A DNA stretch of 48,574 nucleotides from Marilutibacter aestuarii (GCF_006546775.1 NZ_VICE01000012.1:1-48574); one strand, 5' to 3'. Shown: positions 1-11,749, counted from the first letter of the stretch. Program-made: numbers and translations. Notes: generated from the letters alone by a model not told the origin.

Positions 1-67
1 GCTGGTCTTCGAAGCGGCCGGGGGCGAGGCGCGGGCCGCGATCATGGGCGGCGACGCGGCCCGCTGA
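1..67 (+). CDS. C-terminal end of an unidentified protein (partial)
   Basis: An open frame starting at base 2 runs through 21 codons to TGA at 65-67, encoding an Ala/Gly-rich tail ending IMGGDAAR. It enters from outside the window and converges on the UPF0114 gene 25 bases away. The spacing is typical of a gene end, but the fragment is too short to identify a family or exclude a chance frame. Confidence 0.4.
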   Translation, partial: LVFEAAGGEARAAIMGGDAAR

Positions 68-91
68 CGGGGCCCGCGCCGCCGCGACACC

Positions 92-652
92 TCAGTGCGC
101 CGCGGGCTTGGCGGGCTTGGTGACCTGGGCCATCAGGCGGTCGGTGTAGGCGATGCCGATCGCCGACAGGATGAAGACGCAGTGGATGATCGTCTGCCAC
201 ATCACGCCCTCGGTGGTGTAGGTCGCGCCCTCGCCACCGAGGTTGCCGATGGCGATGAAGGTCTTCAGCAGGTGGATCGAGGAGATGCCGATGATCGCCA
301 TCGCCAGCTTCACCTTGAGCACGCTGGCATTGACGTGGCTCAGCCACTCCGGCTGGTCGGGGTGGCCCTGCAGGTTCAGGCGCGAGACGAAGGTCTCGTA
401 GCCACCGACGATCACCATCACCAGCAGGTTGGAGATCATGACCACGTCGATCAGGCCCAGCACCAGCAGCATGATGTCCTGTTCGCTGAAGCTCGCCGCG
501 CCGTGGATCAGGTGCCACAGTTCCTTCATGAAGAGGAACACGTAGACGCCCTGCGCCACGATCAGGCCCAGGTACAGGGGCAGCTGCAGCCAGCGCGAGC
601 TGAAGATCAGGTACGGCAGGGGACCAAGGCGCGGCGTCTGCGATGTCGGCAT
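92..652 (-). CDS. UPF0114 / YqhA-family inner-membrane protein
   Basis: Encodes 186 residues with about four hydrophobic segments (around residues 24-44, 60-82, 113-133 and 150-170) joined by short polar loops, the layout of the TIGR00645/YqhA family. The N-terminal stretch with [13 protein letters not shown] and the central [10 protein letters not shown] are typical of that family, and the length matches. The family sits in the inner membrane; its biochemical role is not established. The gene stands alone, divergent from the glutathione S-transferase gene, with a roughly 160-base spacer. Start chosen at the ATG giving a short cytoplasmic lead [10 protein letters not shown] before the first conserved segment. 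Confidence 0.85.
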   Translation of the reverse strand: MPTSQTPRLGPLPYLIFSSRWLQLPLYLGLIVAQGVYVFLFMKELWHLIHGAASFSEQDIMLLVLGLIDVVMISNLLVMVIVGGYETFVSRLNLQGHPDQPEWLSHVNASVLKVKLAMAIIGISSIHLLKTFIAIGNLGGEGATYTTEGVMWQTIIHCVFILSAIGIAYTDRLMAQVTKPAKPAAH

Positions 653-813
653 GGGATTGGCTTCGGTTGGGAATCGCGCAGGGTAGCCAGCGCCCCGCGC
701 CCGCTCAAGTACCGGCGCGGGCGGCTTGGCGCGCGATGGCGCCGGCCGGCGCGGTCGAGGCCGCCCGGGCCAGCGCGTACACTGGCCGTCCCCACGACCC
801 GGGAGTGCCTCGC

Positions 814-1509
814 ATGATCGACCTGCATTACTGGCCGACCCCCAACGGCCACAAGATCACCCTGTTCCTCGAGGAGGCCGGCCTGGAATACCGCGTCCAC
901 CCGGTCGACATCGGCGCGGGCGACCAGTTCAAGCCGGAGTTCCTGGCGATCTCCCCGAACAACAAGATGCCGGCGATCGTCGACGACGCGCCCGCCGATG
1001 GCGGCCCACCGATCAGCGTGTTCGAGTCCGGCGCGATCCTGCTGTACCTGGCCAACAAGACCGGCCGCTTCTTCGCCGACGACCTGCGTGGCCGCATCGA
1101 GGTCAGCCAGTGGCTGAACTGGCAGATGGCCGGGCTGGGCCCGATGACCGGCCAGTACGGCCATTTCCATGTCTACGCGCCCGAGCCGATCCCCTATGCC
1201 CGCGACCGCTACGCGCGCGAGGCCGCGCGCCTGCTCGGCGTGCTCGACAAGCGCCTGGCCGACCGCGAGTTCGTCGCCGGCGTCCACTACAGCATCGCCG
1301 ACATGGCCTGCTACCCGTGGATCGATCCGTACGACAAGGCGCCGATGGACCTGTCCGGCCTGCCCCACCTGCGCCGCTGGCGCGAGGCGATCGCCGCCCG
1401 CCCCGCGACCGTCCGCGCCTACGCCGTGGCCGAACAGCACCGGGTGCAGCGGGAGATGACCGAGGAGATGCGCCGCAACCTGTTCGGGACGCCCTCCGGC
1501 ACCGCCTGA
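814..1509 (+). CDS. Glutathione S-transferase (YfcG/YghU-like)
   Basis: A 231-residue protein with an N-terminal thioredoxin-fold domain opening [18 protein letters not shown], in which the Asn of TPNG is the usual catalytic-site position in the nu-class (YfcG/YghU) enzymes, followed by the cis-proline segment NNKMPAIVD and [11 protein letters not shown]. The helical C-terminal domain contains the N-capping motif [13 protein letters not shown]. The family uses glutathione or its disulfide for disulfide-bond reduction or peroxide/electrophile detoxification in the cytosol. The frame is open upstream, but the family N-terminus (MIDLHYW) fixes the start at 814. A TACACT about 30 bases upstream could be a -10 element. 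It stands as a single gene 66 bases before the peptidase. Confidence 0.88.
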   Translation: MIDLHYWPTPNGHKITLFLEEAGLEYRVHPVDIGAGDQFKPEFLAISPNNKMPAIVDDAPADGGPPISVFESGAILLYLANKTGRFFADDLRGRIEVSQWLNWQMAGLGPMTGQYGHFHVYAPEPIPYARDRYAREAARLLGVLDKRLADREFVAGVHYSIADMACYPWIDPYDKAPMDLSGLPHLRRWREAIAARPATVRAYAVAEQHRVQREMTEEMRRNLFGTPSGTA

Positions 1510-3828
<2,319 letters not shown>

Positions 3829-3918
3829 CACGGGACGCGGGCTGGGCGTGACCTTCGGCGCATGGCCGGGCGTCGCGCGTCGTGGATGCTGCCTTTCTTC
3901 CAGCCAACGGGAACCGCC

Positions 3919-5715
3919 ATGACCAGACCGCTCGTCCTCGCCATCGTCCTCGCCCTGGCCGCTCCCCTGCCGACGCTCGCCCAGGAAGCCGCGGCCGGGA
4001 CGGCGCAGGCCGCCAGCCCCGCGTGGGTCGCGCGCAGCAACGAACTGGCCGGCATCCTGGTCGAGGCGCAGGCGGAGTTCTCGCCGGAGGGCTTTTCCTT
4101 CCTCGGCATCCCCGGCTACGACGACAAGGTGTCCGACTTCGGCCCCGATGCCGGCAAGCGCGGGCGCGAAGCGACAGCGCGCGCACGCGACGCACTCAAG
4201 GCGAAGCTTGCCGTCGAGCGCGATCCGCAGGTCCGCCAGGACCTCGAGCTGCTGATCGCCTCGGCCAACGACAGCATCGAGAGCTCGGAGACCTACGAGC
4301 GCCTCACCCTGCCCTGGGTCGACGCCCCCCAGCTGGTCTTCAGCGGCATCCAGAGCCTGCTGTCCGACCAGGTGCAGCCGGAGCGCCGCGCCCGCGCGCT
4401 CGACCGCCTGAAGGCCTACGTCGGCATGGACGGCACGCACGCGCCGCTCACCGAGCAGGCGATGGCCCGCTACACCGAGCGCGCCGGCGACGCTGCGCTG
4501 CTGCGCCCGACCCGGCTCGAGGTGGAGCAGGCGCTGGGCAACGTGGATACCTACGTGGAAGGCATCCGCAAGCTGTTCGCCAAGTACCAGGTCGCCGGCG
4601 CCGACGAAGCGCTCGACGCGATGGACGCGCAGCTGCATGCCTACGCCGACTGGGCGCGCGGCTCCGTGTTGCCCGACGCGCGCACCGACACCGTGCTGCC
4701 GCCCGCCCTGTACGCGCTTTCGCTCAAGCAGGTGGGCATCGACATCGACCCGAAGGTGCTGGTCCAGCGCGCCCAGCTCGAGTTCATGGAAACACGCGCC
4801 GCGATGCAGGCGCTGGCACCGCGGGTGGTCGCCGAGAAGGGCCTGTCGGTCAAGGATCCCAACGACTACGTCGAGGTGATCCAGGCGCTCAAGCGCGACA
4901 CGATCCCCAACGACGCACTCGAGGCCCGCTACCGCACGGTGATCGACCGCATCGACCCCATCATCCGCGAGGCGCGCATCGTCGACGTGCCGAACCGGCC
5001 GATGGTGATGCGACTGGGCACCGAGGCCGAGTCGGCCGCGCAGCCCGCGCCCCACTTCAAGCCCGCGCCGCTGGTCGGCAACACCGGCCAGCAGGGTCAG
5101 TTCGTGCTGCCGGTGGCGGTGCCCCAGGCCGATGGCGACGCCCTGCAGTACGACGATTTCAACTTCGATGCCGTGCGCTGGACCCTGTCCGCGCACGAGG
5201 GCCGCCCCGGCCACGAGCTGCAGTTCACCGCGATGGTCGAGCGCGGGGTCTCGCTGGCCCGCACCATGTTCGCGTTCAACTCGGTCAACGTGGAGGGCTG
5301 GGCCCTCTACGCGGAGGCCGAAATGGTCCCGTACGAGCCGGTCGACGGCCAGCTGATCGCCCTGCAGTTCCGCCTGCTGCGCGCCGCCCGCGCGATCCTG
5401 GACCCGATGCTCAACCTGGGCCTGACCGACCGCGAAAGCGCCGGCCGGGTGCTGCGCGAGAAGGTCGGCATGTCCGAGGCGATGACCAAGCAGGAACTGG
5501 ACCGCTACACCTTCAACGCCCCCGGCCAGGCCGGCGCGTACTTCTACGGGTACAGCCGCATCCTCGAACTGCGCATGGCCACCGAGCTTGCCCTGGGCGA
5601 CCGTTTCGACCGCCTGGCCTTCAACAACTTCCTGCTCGACCAGGGCCTGCTGCCACCGGACCTGCTGGCACAGGCGGTGAACGAGGCGTTCATCCCCTCG
5701 CAGCGCGAACGCTGA
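3919..5715 (+). CDS. DUF885-family secreted metallo-hydrolase
   Basis: A 598-residue protein with signal peptide MTRPLVLAIVLALAAPLPTLAQ. The DUF885 signature is present: HEGRPGHELQ (His426, Glu427, His432), resembling an extended HExxH-type zinc site, and the downstream EGWALYAE (Glu459) that would supply a further ligand. Members are found in many bacteria with secreted peptidases, but substrate is undefined; peptidase or carboxypeptidase-like activity is an inference. An in-frame ATG at 3862 would add 19 residues that break the signal peptide, so 3919 was chosen. Shares strand with the DPP IV-like gene and is followed by a strong hairpin. Confidence 0.86.
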   Translation: MTRPLVLAIVLALAAPLPTLAQEAAAGTAQAASPAWVARSNELAGILVEAQAEFSPEGFSFLGIPGYDDKVSDFGPDAGKRGREATARARDALKAKLAVERDPQVRQDLELLIASANDSIESSETYERLTLPWVDAPQLVFSGIQSLLSDQVQPERRARALDRLKAYVGMDGTHAPLTEQAMARYTERAGDAALLRPTRLEVEQALGNVDTYVEGIRKLFAKYQVAGADEALDAMDAQLHAYADWARGSVLPDARTDTVLPPALYALSLKQVGIDIDPKVLVQRAQLEFMETRAAMQALAPRVVAEKGLSVKDPNDYVEVIQALKRDTIPNDALEARYRTVIDRIDPIIREARIVDVPNRPMVMRLGTEAESAAQPAPHFKPAPLVGNTGQQGQFVLPVAVPQADGDALQYDDFNFDAVRWTLSAHEGRPGHELQFTAMVERGVSLARTMFAFNSVNVEGWALYAEAEMVPYEPVDGQLIALQFRLLRAARAILDPMLNLGLTDRESAGRVLREKVGMSEAMTKQELDRYTFNAPGQAGAYFYGYSRILELRMATELALGDRFDRLAFNNFLLDQGLLPPDLLAQAVNEAFIPSQRER

Positions 5716-5724
5716 ACGGAGCAA

Positions 5725-5756
5725 AGCCGGGACCGGCCGCCGGTCGGTCCCGGGCT
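5725..5756 (+). terminator. Strong hairpin after the DUF885 gene
   Basis: AGCC-GGGACCG and CGGTCCC-GGGCT pair almost perfectly (one bulged base) around a 9-base loop. It begins 10 bases after the DUF885 stop codon. There is no T-tract, so it may be an imperfect terminator or an mRNA 3' stabiliser that separates this gene from the pigment operon. Confidence 0.5.
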
Positions 5757-5761
5757 CTGGC

Positions 5762-5767
5762 TATACT
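5762..5767 (+). promoter_or_regulatory. Candidate -10 element for the pigment operon
   Basis: TATACT, one mismatch from TATAAT, lies just after the hairpin and about 30 bases upstream of the ketosynthase start. No convincing TTGACA-like -35 is visible 16-18 bases upstream, so the assignment rests on position alone. Confidence 0.3.
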
Positions 5768-5797
5768 CGGGACCTGTCGTCCGCCTATTGCCGTCCT

Positions 5798-7027
5798 TTG
5801 CGAACCCTGCCCCGTCCCATCGAACCGCTGGCCATCCGCGCCCACACCGCCACCACCGCGCTTGGCCGCGGTCGCGCGGCCCAGGCCCAGGCCCTTGCCG
5901 AGCGCCGCAGCGGATTGCGCCGCAATGACTTCCCGACCACCGCCGCCGGCGAAGCGCCGCTGGATTGCTGGATCGGCCGCGTCGAGGGCCTGGAGGCATC
6001 GCCGCTGCCCGAGCGCCTGGCGCGCTGGGAGTGCCGCAACAACCGGCTCGCCTGGCTCGCCTTGCAGCAGGACGGGATGGCGGCGGCCATCGAGGCCATG
6101 ATCGACCGGCACGGCGCCGGACGCGTCGCCCTGGTGGTGGGGACGTCCACCTCCAGCATCGGCGCCAGCGAGGAGGCCTACGCGCGCCTGGACGAGGGTG
6201 CCGACGGCGGCCAGCATTTCCCGGCCGACCTGGCCCGCGACGAGATCCACACCCCGCATTCGCTGGGCGCCTTCCTGCAGGACGCGACCGGCATCGCCGG
6301 CCCCTGCGTGACCGTGGCGACGGCCTGCTCCTCGAGCGCCAAGGTGTTCGCGCAGGCCGCGCGACTGATCCACGCCGGCGTGGTCGACGCCGCGCTCGTC
6401 GGCGGCATCGACACCCTGTGCGGCAGCGTCCTGTTCGGCTTCAACGCGCTGCAACTGGTCTCGCCCGAACCCTGCCGGCCCTTCGACGCCCGCCGCGTCG
6501 GCCTGTCGCTCGGCGAGGCCGGCGGCTACGCGCTGCTCGAGCGCGCGACGGCGGGCGAGGGCGGTCTGCAGCTGCGCGGCTATGGCGAGTCCAGCGACGC
6601 GCACCACATGTCGGCGCCGCACCCGGAGGGCCTGGGCGCCCGCCTGGCGATGGCCGACGCGCTGGCGCGCGCAGGCGTCGATGCCGGTGAAGTGGGGTAC
6701 CTGAACCTGCACGGCACCGCGACCCCGGCCAACGACGCCATCGAAGCGGCGGCCGTGGCCGCGCTGTTCCCCGACACCCTGCACGCCAGTTCGACCAAGG
6801 GCTGGACCGGCCACACCCTCGGCGCGGCCGGCATCGTCGAGTCGGTGATCGCCCTGCTCGCCCTGGAGAACGGCCACCTGCCGGGCATCCTCAACAGCGA
6901 CCAGCACGACCCCGCCTGCGGCCCGCAGATCCGCTTCGACAACGTGGACCGCCCCATCCGCTTCGCGATGAACAACTCCTTCGGGTTCGGCGGCAACAAC
7001 GCCTCGCTCGTGTTCGGGCGCGCATGA
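5798..7027 (+). CDS. Beta-ketoacyl-ACP synthase (aryl-polyene/xanthomonadin type)
   Basis: A 409-residue thiolase-fold condensing enzyme with the full Cys-His-His triad: Cys177 in VATACSSSAK, His305 in NLHGTATPAND and His339 in KGWTGHTLGAAG. It resembles the FabB/FabF-like ketosynthases of aryl-polyene clusters and would add malonyl-derived C2 units to an ACP-bound aryl starter in the cytosol. No ATG fits the conserved N-terminus (LAIRAHTATTALG); the TTG at 5798 is the only reasonable start, with no clear Shine-Dalgarno sequence. It heads a four-gene operon; its TGA overlaps the next ATG (ATGA), implying translational coupling. Confidence 0.92.
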   Translation: MRTLPRPIEPLAIRAHTATTALGRGRAAQAQALAERRSGLRRNDFPTTAAGEAPLDCWIGRVEGLEASPLPERLARWECRNNRLAWLALQQDGMAAAIEAMIDRHGAGRVALVVGTSTSSIGASEEAYARLDEGADGGQHFPADLARDEIHTPHSLGAFLQDATGIAGPCVTVATACSSSAKVFAQAARLIHAGVVDAALVGGIDTLCGSVLFGFNALQLVSPEPCRPFDARRVGLSLGEAGGYALLERATAGEGGLQLRGYGESSDAHHMSAPHPEGLGARLAMADALARAGVDAGEVGYLNLHGTATPANDAIEAAAVAALFPDTLHASSTKGWTGHTLGAAGIVESVIALLALENGHLPGILNSDQHDPACGPQIRFDNVDRPIRFAMNNSFGFGGNNASLVFGRA

Positions 7028-7839
7028 GCACGTTCTCCGCCCGCATCGAAGGCGTCGGCTTCTGGACCGACGGAATCCCTTCCTGGGACGCGGCCCGGCG
7101 CTTCTGCCTCGACGGCACGCTGCCCGGGTCGGCGCCCGCACGCCCCTCGCCGCAGCTGCTCGCGCCGAACGAACGCCGGCGCGCACCGCAGACCGTGGCG
7201 ATCGCGCTGGAGGTTGGCCTGGCGGCCTGCACCGCGGCCGGTCGCGACCCCGCCTCGCTGCCGTCGGTGTTCACCTCCACCCATGGCGAGCTCGGCATCA
7301 CCGACTACACCTGCACCACCCTGGCCAGCACGCCCCGCGCACTGTCGCCGACGCGCTTCCACAACTCCGTGCACAACGCCGCCGCCGGCTACTGGACCAT
7401 CGGCACCGGCGCCATGCAGCCGGCCACCGCGATCAGCGCCATGCAGGCAAGTTTCGCCCAGGGCCTGCTGGAGGCCATGGTGCAGCTGGCCAGCGGCGAG
7501 GACTCCGTGTTGCTGGTGGCCTACGACGGCAGCGCCAGCGGCCCGCTGGGCGAGCACGCGCGCAGCCAGGGCCTGCTCGGCGCCGGGCTGGTGCTCTCCC
7601 ACGAAAGCCGGGAGACCGGACCGGTGCTGCAGGTGACGCTGGAAGCGGGCGCGGCGACCGTCGAGGGCGGGCGCCTGCACGCGCACGCGTCGGGGAACGC
7701 GATGGCGCCGATGCTGCCGTTCTTCGAGGCCCTCGCCGCCGGTGCCCCTTCGCGCGTGATGCTCGACGCGGGCGGCGGCCAGCGGCTGGCGATCGCGCTG
7801 CGTACCGGCGCGACCGCGATGGAGTCGATCGATGCCTGA
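7024..7839 (+). CDS. Ketosynthase-like partner protein (chain-length-factor type, PF13723-like)
   Basis: Encodes 271 residues of a truncated thiolase fold. It carries RFHNSVHNAAAGYWTIG (residues 111-127), the hallmark of the beta-ketoacyl-synthase-like proteins of aryl-polyene clusters, but has no CSS nucleophile motif at the usual place, so it is expected to be non-catalytic. By analogy with chain-length factors it would form a heterodimer with the upstream ketosynthase and set polyene length. Translationally coupled at both ends: 4-base overlap upstream, 8-base overlap with the glycosyltransferase downstream. Confidence 0.88.
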   Translation: MSTFSARIEGVGFWTDGIPSWDAARRFCLDGTLPGSAPARPSPQLLAPNERRRAPQTVAIALEVGLAACTAAGRDPASLPSVFTSTHGELGITDYTCTTLASTPRALSPTRFHNSVHNAAAGYWTIGTGAMQPATAISAMQASFAQGLLEAMVQLASGEDSVLLVAYDGSASGPLGEHARSQGLLGAGLVLSHESRETGPVLQVTLEAGAATVEGGRLHAHASGNAMAPMLPFFEALAAGAPSRVMLDAGGGQRLAIALRTGATAMESIDA

Positions 7840-8656
7840 TGTCAAGCGCATCGCCGTCGTCGTGCCGGCCCTCAACGAAGCCCTGCGCATCCGGGGCGTG
7901 GTCGAGGCCGCGCTCGCGCAGTGCCCGAACGTGATCGTGGTCGACGACGGCTCCGACGACGACACCGTCGCCCGCATCGAAGACCTGCCGGTGACCCTGT
8001 TGCGGCACCCGCGGCGCATGGGCAAGGGCGCGGCGCTGCGCACCGGCTTCGCCGAGGCCCTGCGCCTGGGCCTGGACGGCGTGCTCAGCATGGACGGCGA
8101 CGGCCAGCACGATGCCGCCGACATCCCCCGCCTGCTCGCGGCCGCGGACCGCAACCCCGGCGACATCATCATTGGCGCGCGCCTGCGCAAGCGCGCCTGC
8201 CAGCCCGGCTACCGCCGCCTGGCCAACGAGTTCGGCGACTGGGGCATCGCCTGGGGGTGCGGTTACCGGATCGCCGACACCCAGAGCGGCCAGCGCTACT
8301 ACCCCGCCGCGGTCTGCGCGCTGGACGCGGTGCCGGGCGAGGACTTCGTGTACGAGGCACAGATCCTGATCTCCGCGGCGCGACGACTCGGCAGCGGCGT
8401 GGTCTCGGTGCCGGTGGAATCGCGCTACGGTCCCGGCCCGCATGGTACGACGGCATGCCCGGCCTTCAGGCACAGCCACTTCCGGCCGCTGCGCGACCTC
8501 TATCGCATCACCTCGCACGTGGTCGCCCAGGTCTGGCGCCATGGCAACGTACTCGAGGAGTACCGTCGCACCCGTGCCCATCCGCCCCGCATCGACGACG
8601 CGGAAAGTGCGTTCGCCGGAGCCTGCCTGGACCCGGCCGGGTCTTCGCCGAGATGA
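7832..8656 (+). CDS. Family 2 glycosyltransferase of the pigment cluster
   Basis: A 274-residue GT-A fold protein starting VVVPALNEALRI, with VVDDGSDD (residues 36-43) for the nucleotide and MDGDGQH (87-93) as the DxD metal site. RLANEFGDWG replaces the transmembrane anchor seen in many polyprenyl-phosphate transferases; no clear membrane helix is visible. Comparable GT2 proteins occur in aryl-polyene clusters, where they are proposed to add a sugar-type head group; the acceptor here is unknown. The segment after about residue 240 is low in recognisable structure. Overlaps both neighbours (8 and 4 bases). Confidence 0.85.
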   Translation: MPDVKRIAVVVPALNEALRIRGVVEAALAQCPNVIVVDDGSDDDTVARIEDLPVTLLRHPRRMGKGAALRTGFAEALRLGLDGVLSMDGDGQHDAADIPRLLAAADRNPGDIIIGARLRKRACQPGYRRLANEFGDWGIAWGCGYRIADTQSGQRYYPAAVCALDAVPGEDFVYEAQILISAARRLGSGVVSVPVESRYGPGPHGTTACPAFRHSHFRPLRDLYRITSHVVAQVWRHGNVLEEYRRTRAHPPRIDDAESAFAGACLDPAGSSPR

Positions 8657-10287
8657 GCGCAGCCGCGCCCTCGACCGATGTCGCCATCGCCGGCGGTGGC
8701 CTCGCGGGCCTGTGCCTGGCCCTGCAGCTGCGCCGGGCCCTGCCGTCGGCCCGCATCGTCGTGCTGGAGCGGCGCACCCACCCCGTGCCCGAGGCCGCCT
8801 TCAAGGTCGGCGAGTCCACGGTCGAGATCGGCGCGTACTACTTCGCCAGGGTGCTCGGCCTCCAGCCCCACCTGGACGGCGCGCAGCTGCGCAAATTCGG
8901 GTTCCGCTTCTTCTTCAGCGACGGCCGCGACGACATCGATGCATGCACCGAACTGGGCGTCAGCCAGTTGCTGCCCACGCCGTCCTGGCAGATCGACCGC
9001 GGCCGCTTCGAGAACATGCTCGCCGAGCGCGTGCGCGCCGAGGGCATCGACCTGCGCACCGGCTGCACGGTGCGGCGCATCGAGATGGGCCAGGAGGGCG
9101 CGTCCCACCGCGTCGACTACACCTGCGAGGGCGAGGCGCGATCGCTGGATGCGCGATGGCTGGTCGACGCGGCCGGGCGCGCCGGGCTGTTGCGCCGCAA
9201 GTTCGACCTGACCCTCGACAACGGCCACGACGCCAACGCGGTGTGGTGGCGGGTCGAGGGCCACCTCGACCCCAACGACTGGTCGGGCGACGCGGCCTGG
9301 CGCGGGCGCTGCGACCCGCCGGACCGCTGGCGCTCGACCAACCACCTCTGCGGCCCCGGGTACTGGGCCTGGATGATCCCGCTGGCCTCCGGCTCGCATT
9401 CGCTGGGCATCGTCTGCGATGCCGCCACCCATCCGCTGGCGACGATGAACAGCCACGCCAAGGCGATGGCCTGGCTGCACGAGCACCAGCCGCGCCTGGC
9501 GCGCGCGCTCGACGATCCATCGCACGCGGTCCAGGACTTCGCCTTCCTGCGCGGCTACTCGCACGGCTGCCGCCAGGTGTTCTCCGCCGATCGCTGGGCC
9601 CTGACCGGCGAGGCCGGACCGTTCCTGGACCCGTTCTATTCGCCCGGCAGCGACTTCATCGCGATCGCCAACACCTACATCACCGCCCTCGTCGAGCGGG
9701 ACCTCGGCGGCGGCTCGATCGCCGCGCACGCCGCGCTCTACGAGCAGGTGTTCCAGTCGTTCTACGACAACATGCTGCCGATCTACCGGGGTCAGTACGG
9801 ACTGCTCGGCGACGCCCAGGTGCTGCCGGTGAAGCTCATCTGGGACTACACCTTCTACTGGGCGATGCTCGCGCCGCTGATGTTCGGCGAACGCCTGGCC
9901 GACCCCGACTGCCTGGGCAGGATCCGCCCGCGGATGCAGCAGGCGAGCGAACTGAACCGCGCCGTGCAGGCGCTGCTGCACGACTGGGGCGAGGCCAACG
10001 CGCGAAGCGGCGTCACCGATCCGGCGCCCGGCCGATTCCTCGACCAGTACCGCATCGACTGGTTCCGCGACATGAACGGTGCGCTGGACGACCCGCTGGA
10101 CGACGAGGCCTTCGTCGACCGCATCGCGGCCAATGGCGACCGCATGGAGGCGCTCGCCCGAGAGGTGCTGGCGCGTGCGCGGCAGGCCTGCCCCCGGATC
10201 GACGACCACGGTCTTGACGAGCACCTGGCGCCGCCCGGCGCCACGCCCGACCGCCAGCTGGACGACGCCTGGTACGCCCTGGCCTGA
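8653..10287 (+). CDS. Flavin-dependent halogenase-like oxidoreductase 1
   Basis: A 544-residue FAD enzyme: dinucleotide motif GGGLAG (residues 14-19), flavin-binding VGEST (52-56), a lysine in RKFGFRFFF (Lys81) at the position where flavin halogenases keep the catalytic Lys, and the halogenase hallmark WxWxIP as WAWMIP (238-243). A second nucleotide-binding segment, GEAGPFLDPFYSPG, follows. Xanthomonadins are brominated aryl polyenes, so ring bromination is the natural hypothesis; dehydrogenation of the polyene is an alternative. Flavin halogenases normally need a separate flavin reductase, not seen here. The ATG overlaps the glycosyltransferase stop; the gene ends the operon and converges on a lipoprotein gene. 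Confidence 0.85.
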   Translation: MSAAAPSTDVAIAGGGLAGLCLALQLRRALPSARIVVLERRTHPVPEAAFKVGESTVEIGAYYFARVLGLQPHLDGAQLRKFGFRFFFSDGRDDIDACTELGVSQLLPTPSWQIDRGRFENMLAERVRAEGIDLRTGCTVRRIEMGQEGASHRVDYTCEGEARSLDARWLVDAAGRAGLLRRKFDLTLDNGHDANAVWWRVEGHLDPNDWSGDAAWRGRCDPPDRWRSTNHLCGPGYWAWMIPLASGSHSLGIVCDAATHPLATMNSHAKAMAWLHEHQPRLARALDDPSHAVQDFAFLRGYSHGCRQVFSADRWALTGEAGPFLDPFYSPGSDFIAIANTYITALVERDLGGGSIAAHAALYEQVFQSFYDNMLPIYRGQYGLLGDAQVLPVKLIWDYTFYWAMLAPLMFGERLADPDCLGRIRPRMQQASELNRAVQALLHDWGEANARSGVTDPAPGRFLDQYRIDWFRDMNGALDDPLDDEAFVDRIAANGDRMEALAREVLARARQACPRIDDHGLDEHLAPPGATPDRQLDDAWYALA

Positions 10288-10293
10288 GCAGCG

Positions 10294-10318
10294 CCGGCGG
10301 CATGCGCGTCACCGCCGG
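10294..10318. terminator. Hairpin between convergent genes
   Basis: CCGGCGG and CCGCCGG form a perfect 7-bp stem with an 11-base loop, in the 48-base gap between the halogenase-like gene and the oppositely oriented lipoprotein gene. No T-tract on either side, so a terminator role is inferred from place and symmetry. Confidence 0.4.
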
Positions 10319-10335
10319 ACGGGGCGGCCCTGCGC

Positions 10336-10839
10336 TCAGTCGCCGGTGGGCTCGGTCTCCGGCGCGACGGCCGGTCCGGTCGCGTCCGGCAGCATCGGCT
10401 GCCAGTTCTGCGGCGGCGGGTTGGCCACGTAGATCGCGGTGCCGGTGGCGTACTTGGTGCGCGGGCTGATGCTCACGCCGATGCCACCGCTGCTGAAGCC
10501 GCTGCCGCGGTAACTGCCGCCCCCGGCGCCGACGCCGACGCTGGTACCGCCGTAGCCATTGGCCGTGCCCTGCAGCAACACGCCATTGGCGCCGACCTTG
10601 GCCGCTTCCTCGCGCAGGTTCTGCAGCACGGCATTGAGCTTGTTCTGCTCACCGTAGGTGACCGGGCCGCTGGCGGTCTCGATCACCGCGATCTCCTCGA
10701 AGCCACCCGGCGGCGGCGCGTTGTAGATCCGCACCTGGGAGGGATCGATCGGGGGGCGCGGTTGCCCGACCAGCATCGACGACGTGGCGCAGGACGCCAG
10801 CAGCAGCGCCATTCCCATTGCAAGCATTGCCCGGACCAT
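10336..10839 (-). CDS. Small glycine-rich lipoprotein, function unknown
   Basis: Encodes 167 residues with a lipoprotein signal MVRAMLAMGMALLLASC (lipobox LASC, Cys17), so it should be anchored in the envelope. The middle contains VRIYNAPPPGGFEEIAVIETAS and a conserved-looking KVGANGVLLQG; residues about 95-125 are rich in Gly/Ser (VGVGAGGGSYRGSGFSSGG). This arrangement resembles DUF4156-like small lipoproteins, but the family could not be confirmed. Start fixed by an excellent ribosome-binding site AAAGGAGG. Lies 85 bases downstream of fabG on the same strand. Confidence 0.8.
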   Translation of the reverse strand: MVRAMLAMGMALLLASCATSSMLVGQPRPPIDPSQVRIYNAPPPGGFEEIAVIETASGPVTYGEQNKLNAVLQNLREEAAKVGANGVLLQGTANGYGGTSVGVGAGGGSYRGSGFSSGGIGVSISPRTKYATGTAIYVANPPPQNWQPMLPDATGPAVAPETEPTGD

Positions 10840-10924
10840 CACAGGCCTCCTTTCGCTTTCGTTCGAGATGGCGTCAGTATGCGCCCGCCCGCGTCGGCGA
10901 TGCCTGAACCCCGTCGCCGTCGGA

Positions 10925-11665
10925 TCAACCCATGCCGCCATTGATCCCGATGACCTGCCCGTTGATGTAGGCAGCGGCGTCCGAGCAGAGGAAACCGACC
11001 AGGTCGGCGACTTCGCCGGGGCGTCCGGCACGACCGGCCGGCACCATCTGCCGGATCGCTTCGGGCGGGAAGGACGACTGGGCCATCCGCCCCTCGATCA
11101 CGCCCGGGGCGACCACGTTGGCGGTGATGCCACGGCTGGCCATCTCGCGCGCCAGCGAGCGGGTCGCGCCATGCAGGGCCGACTTGGCGGCGGCGTAATT
11201 GGTCTGCCCGCGGTTGCCGAGCACCGCGGCGACGGAGGAGACGCTGACCACCCGGCCCCACCGCGTGCGCGCCATCGGCAAGAGCAGCGGTTGGGTGACA
11301 TGGAAGAAGCCATGCAGCGACACGTCGATCACGCGCTTCCATTGTGCCTGGCCCATCCCGGCCATCGGGGCGTCATCGTGGATGCCGGCGTTGTTGACCA
11401 CGACCTGGATGGGCCCATCGGCGAGCAGCGACTCGATCGCCCGTGCCGACGCGTCGGCCTCGGCGACATCGAACGCCACGGCCCGTGCCTGACCGCCAGC
11501 GGCCAGGATCGCGGCGACGGTCGCCTCGGCGGCATCGAGGTTGCGGTTGGCGTGGACGATGACATCGCATCCGTCGGCGGCGAGGCGACGGCAGATCGCG
11601 TCGCCGAGGTCGCCGCTGCCGCCGGTGACGAGGGCGCGGCGGGTCGGTCGGTCGGTATCGGGCAT
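10925..11665 (-). CDS. fabG: 3-oxoacyl-ACP reductase (FabG-like) of the pigment pathway
   Basis: A 246-residue short-chain dehydrogenase: TGGSGDLG (residues 14-21) binds NADPH, NNAG (91-94) is the structural motif, and Ser144, Tyr157 and Lys161 (YAAAK) form the catalytic set. C-terminal YINGQVIGINGGMG is typical of FabG. It would reduce the 3-keto group after each condensation in aryl-polyene assembly; aryl-polyene clusters carry such a dedicated reductase. In-frame ATG at 11665 gives the normal N-terminus; the upstream extension is Arg-rich and unlikely. Encoded opposite to the ketosynthase operon, 84 bases after an unknown gene. Confidence 0.9.
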   Translation of the reverse strand: MPDTDRPTRRALVTGGSGDLGDAICRRLAADGCDVIVHANRNLDAAEATVAAILAAGGQARAVAFDVAEADASARAIESLLADGPIQVVVNNAGIHDDAPMAGMGQAQWKRVIDVSLHGFFHVTQPLLLPMARTRWGRVVSVSSVAAVLGNRGQTNYAAAKSALHGATRSLAREMASRGITANVVAPGVIEGRMAQSSFPPEAIRQMVPAGRAGRPGEVADLVGFLCSDAAAYINGQVIGINGGMG

Positions 11666-11749
11666 GGACGGCTCGGTGCAGGCCGGACTCGGCCGGCGAT
11701 CCACCGATTGTCGCGATCGCGCCCGCAGGCGCAAGCGCGGGCCCCTGAT